Of a DNA stretch of 64,000 bases, positions 63,931 to 64,000 are shown piece after piece. The position numbers were made by a program, and so were the translations under genes. Each line of letters begins with the position of its first letter. Position 1 is the stretch's first letter. Origin of the DNA: Siphonodentalium dalli (lineage: Eukaryota; Mollusca; Scaphopoda; Gadilida; Siphonodentaliidae); NCBI GenBank assembly GCA_032622095.1, contig CP136065.1, positions 115,979,195 to 116,043,194 on the forward strand, in the 5' to 3' direction. Under the pieces are notes generated by a model. That model was not told where the DNA came from, made no database searches, and was given only the letters and a program-made list of their open reading frames with translations.

Positions 63931-64000
63931 TATACCCCCACTTTTGAAGAAAATGGGGGGTATACTGGATTGACTGCGTCTGTCCGTTACACTTTCTCAG
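63931..64000. repeat. Start of a TATACCCCC-type repeat, cut by the window edge
   Basis: TTTATACCCCCACTTTTGAA is followed by its partial inverse ATGGGGGGTATAC and a TCTGTCCGT phrase. This is the same architecture as the repeat starting at 31480. The rest lies outside the window. Confidence 0.6.

Overview
The window is nuclear DNA from an animal: AT-rich, with small exons split by GT-AG introns and dense in degraded transposons. The repeat types (tandem monomers of about 140-170 bp, blocks rich in GTCCGTCC, short palindromic elements) look like those of molluscs, perhaps a gastropod. That is an inference from repeat style, not a species identification.

One host gene dominates. Fifteen coding exons on the + strand (11845 to 63069) join in frame at consensus splice sites. 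They give a 2,775-nt coding sequence and a 924-residue protein. The protein is eight copies of a module of about 118 residues. Each module has a basic incoming helix, an EF-hand-like loop in a long 14-residue form (D-x-D-x-x-x-x-G-x-V-T-x-x-Q followed by F), and a second degenerate hand ending in a V-N-Y-x-x-F-C type signature. Almost no loop keeps the canonical calcium ligands, so it reads as a structural repeat protein rather than a calcium sensor. I do not recognise a named orthologue; EFCAB6-like or other ciliary multi-EF-hand proteins are only a guess.

Upstream (1-11.8 kb) lie: a non-coding stretch carrying a 14-bp motif GTCCTCTCCGAGAA; a minus-strand exon with a ZAD-like cysteine pattern; a MULE remnant whose ends are arrays of eight 16-17 bp repeats; a hAT-like element; and two tandem-monomer repeats. 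The first coding exon is preceded by a 3' splice site, so a 5' UTR exon lies further upstream.

The introns hold most of the sequence. Intron 1 has a 140-bp-period array and a 165-bp-period array. Introns 2-5 hold hAT, pogo-like, piggyBac-like (TTAA) and fold-back elements. Intron 9 holds a hAT MITE and a nearly intact Jockey/CR1-type LINE (5'-truncated, one frameshift) with a 63-bp tandem tail. Intron 10 holds a tRNA-like SINE and nested tandem repeats. Intron 12 holds a second conserved-motif array (GTCCCGTACAACAC, ten copies, two doublets at exactly 23 bp). Introns 13 and 14 hold further nested elements. A TTAA-flanked palindromic MITE sits 145 bp past the stop codon and contains the nearest AATAAA.

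No rRNA, tRNA gene, CRISPR array or bacterial-type operon was seen. All of this was read by eye; family names for repeats are assignments from termini and target-site duplications, not database matches.
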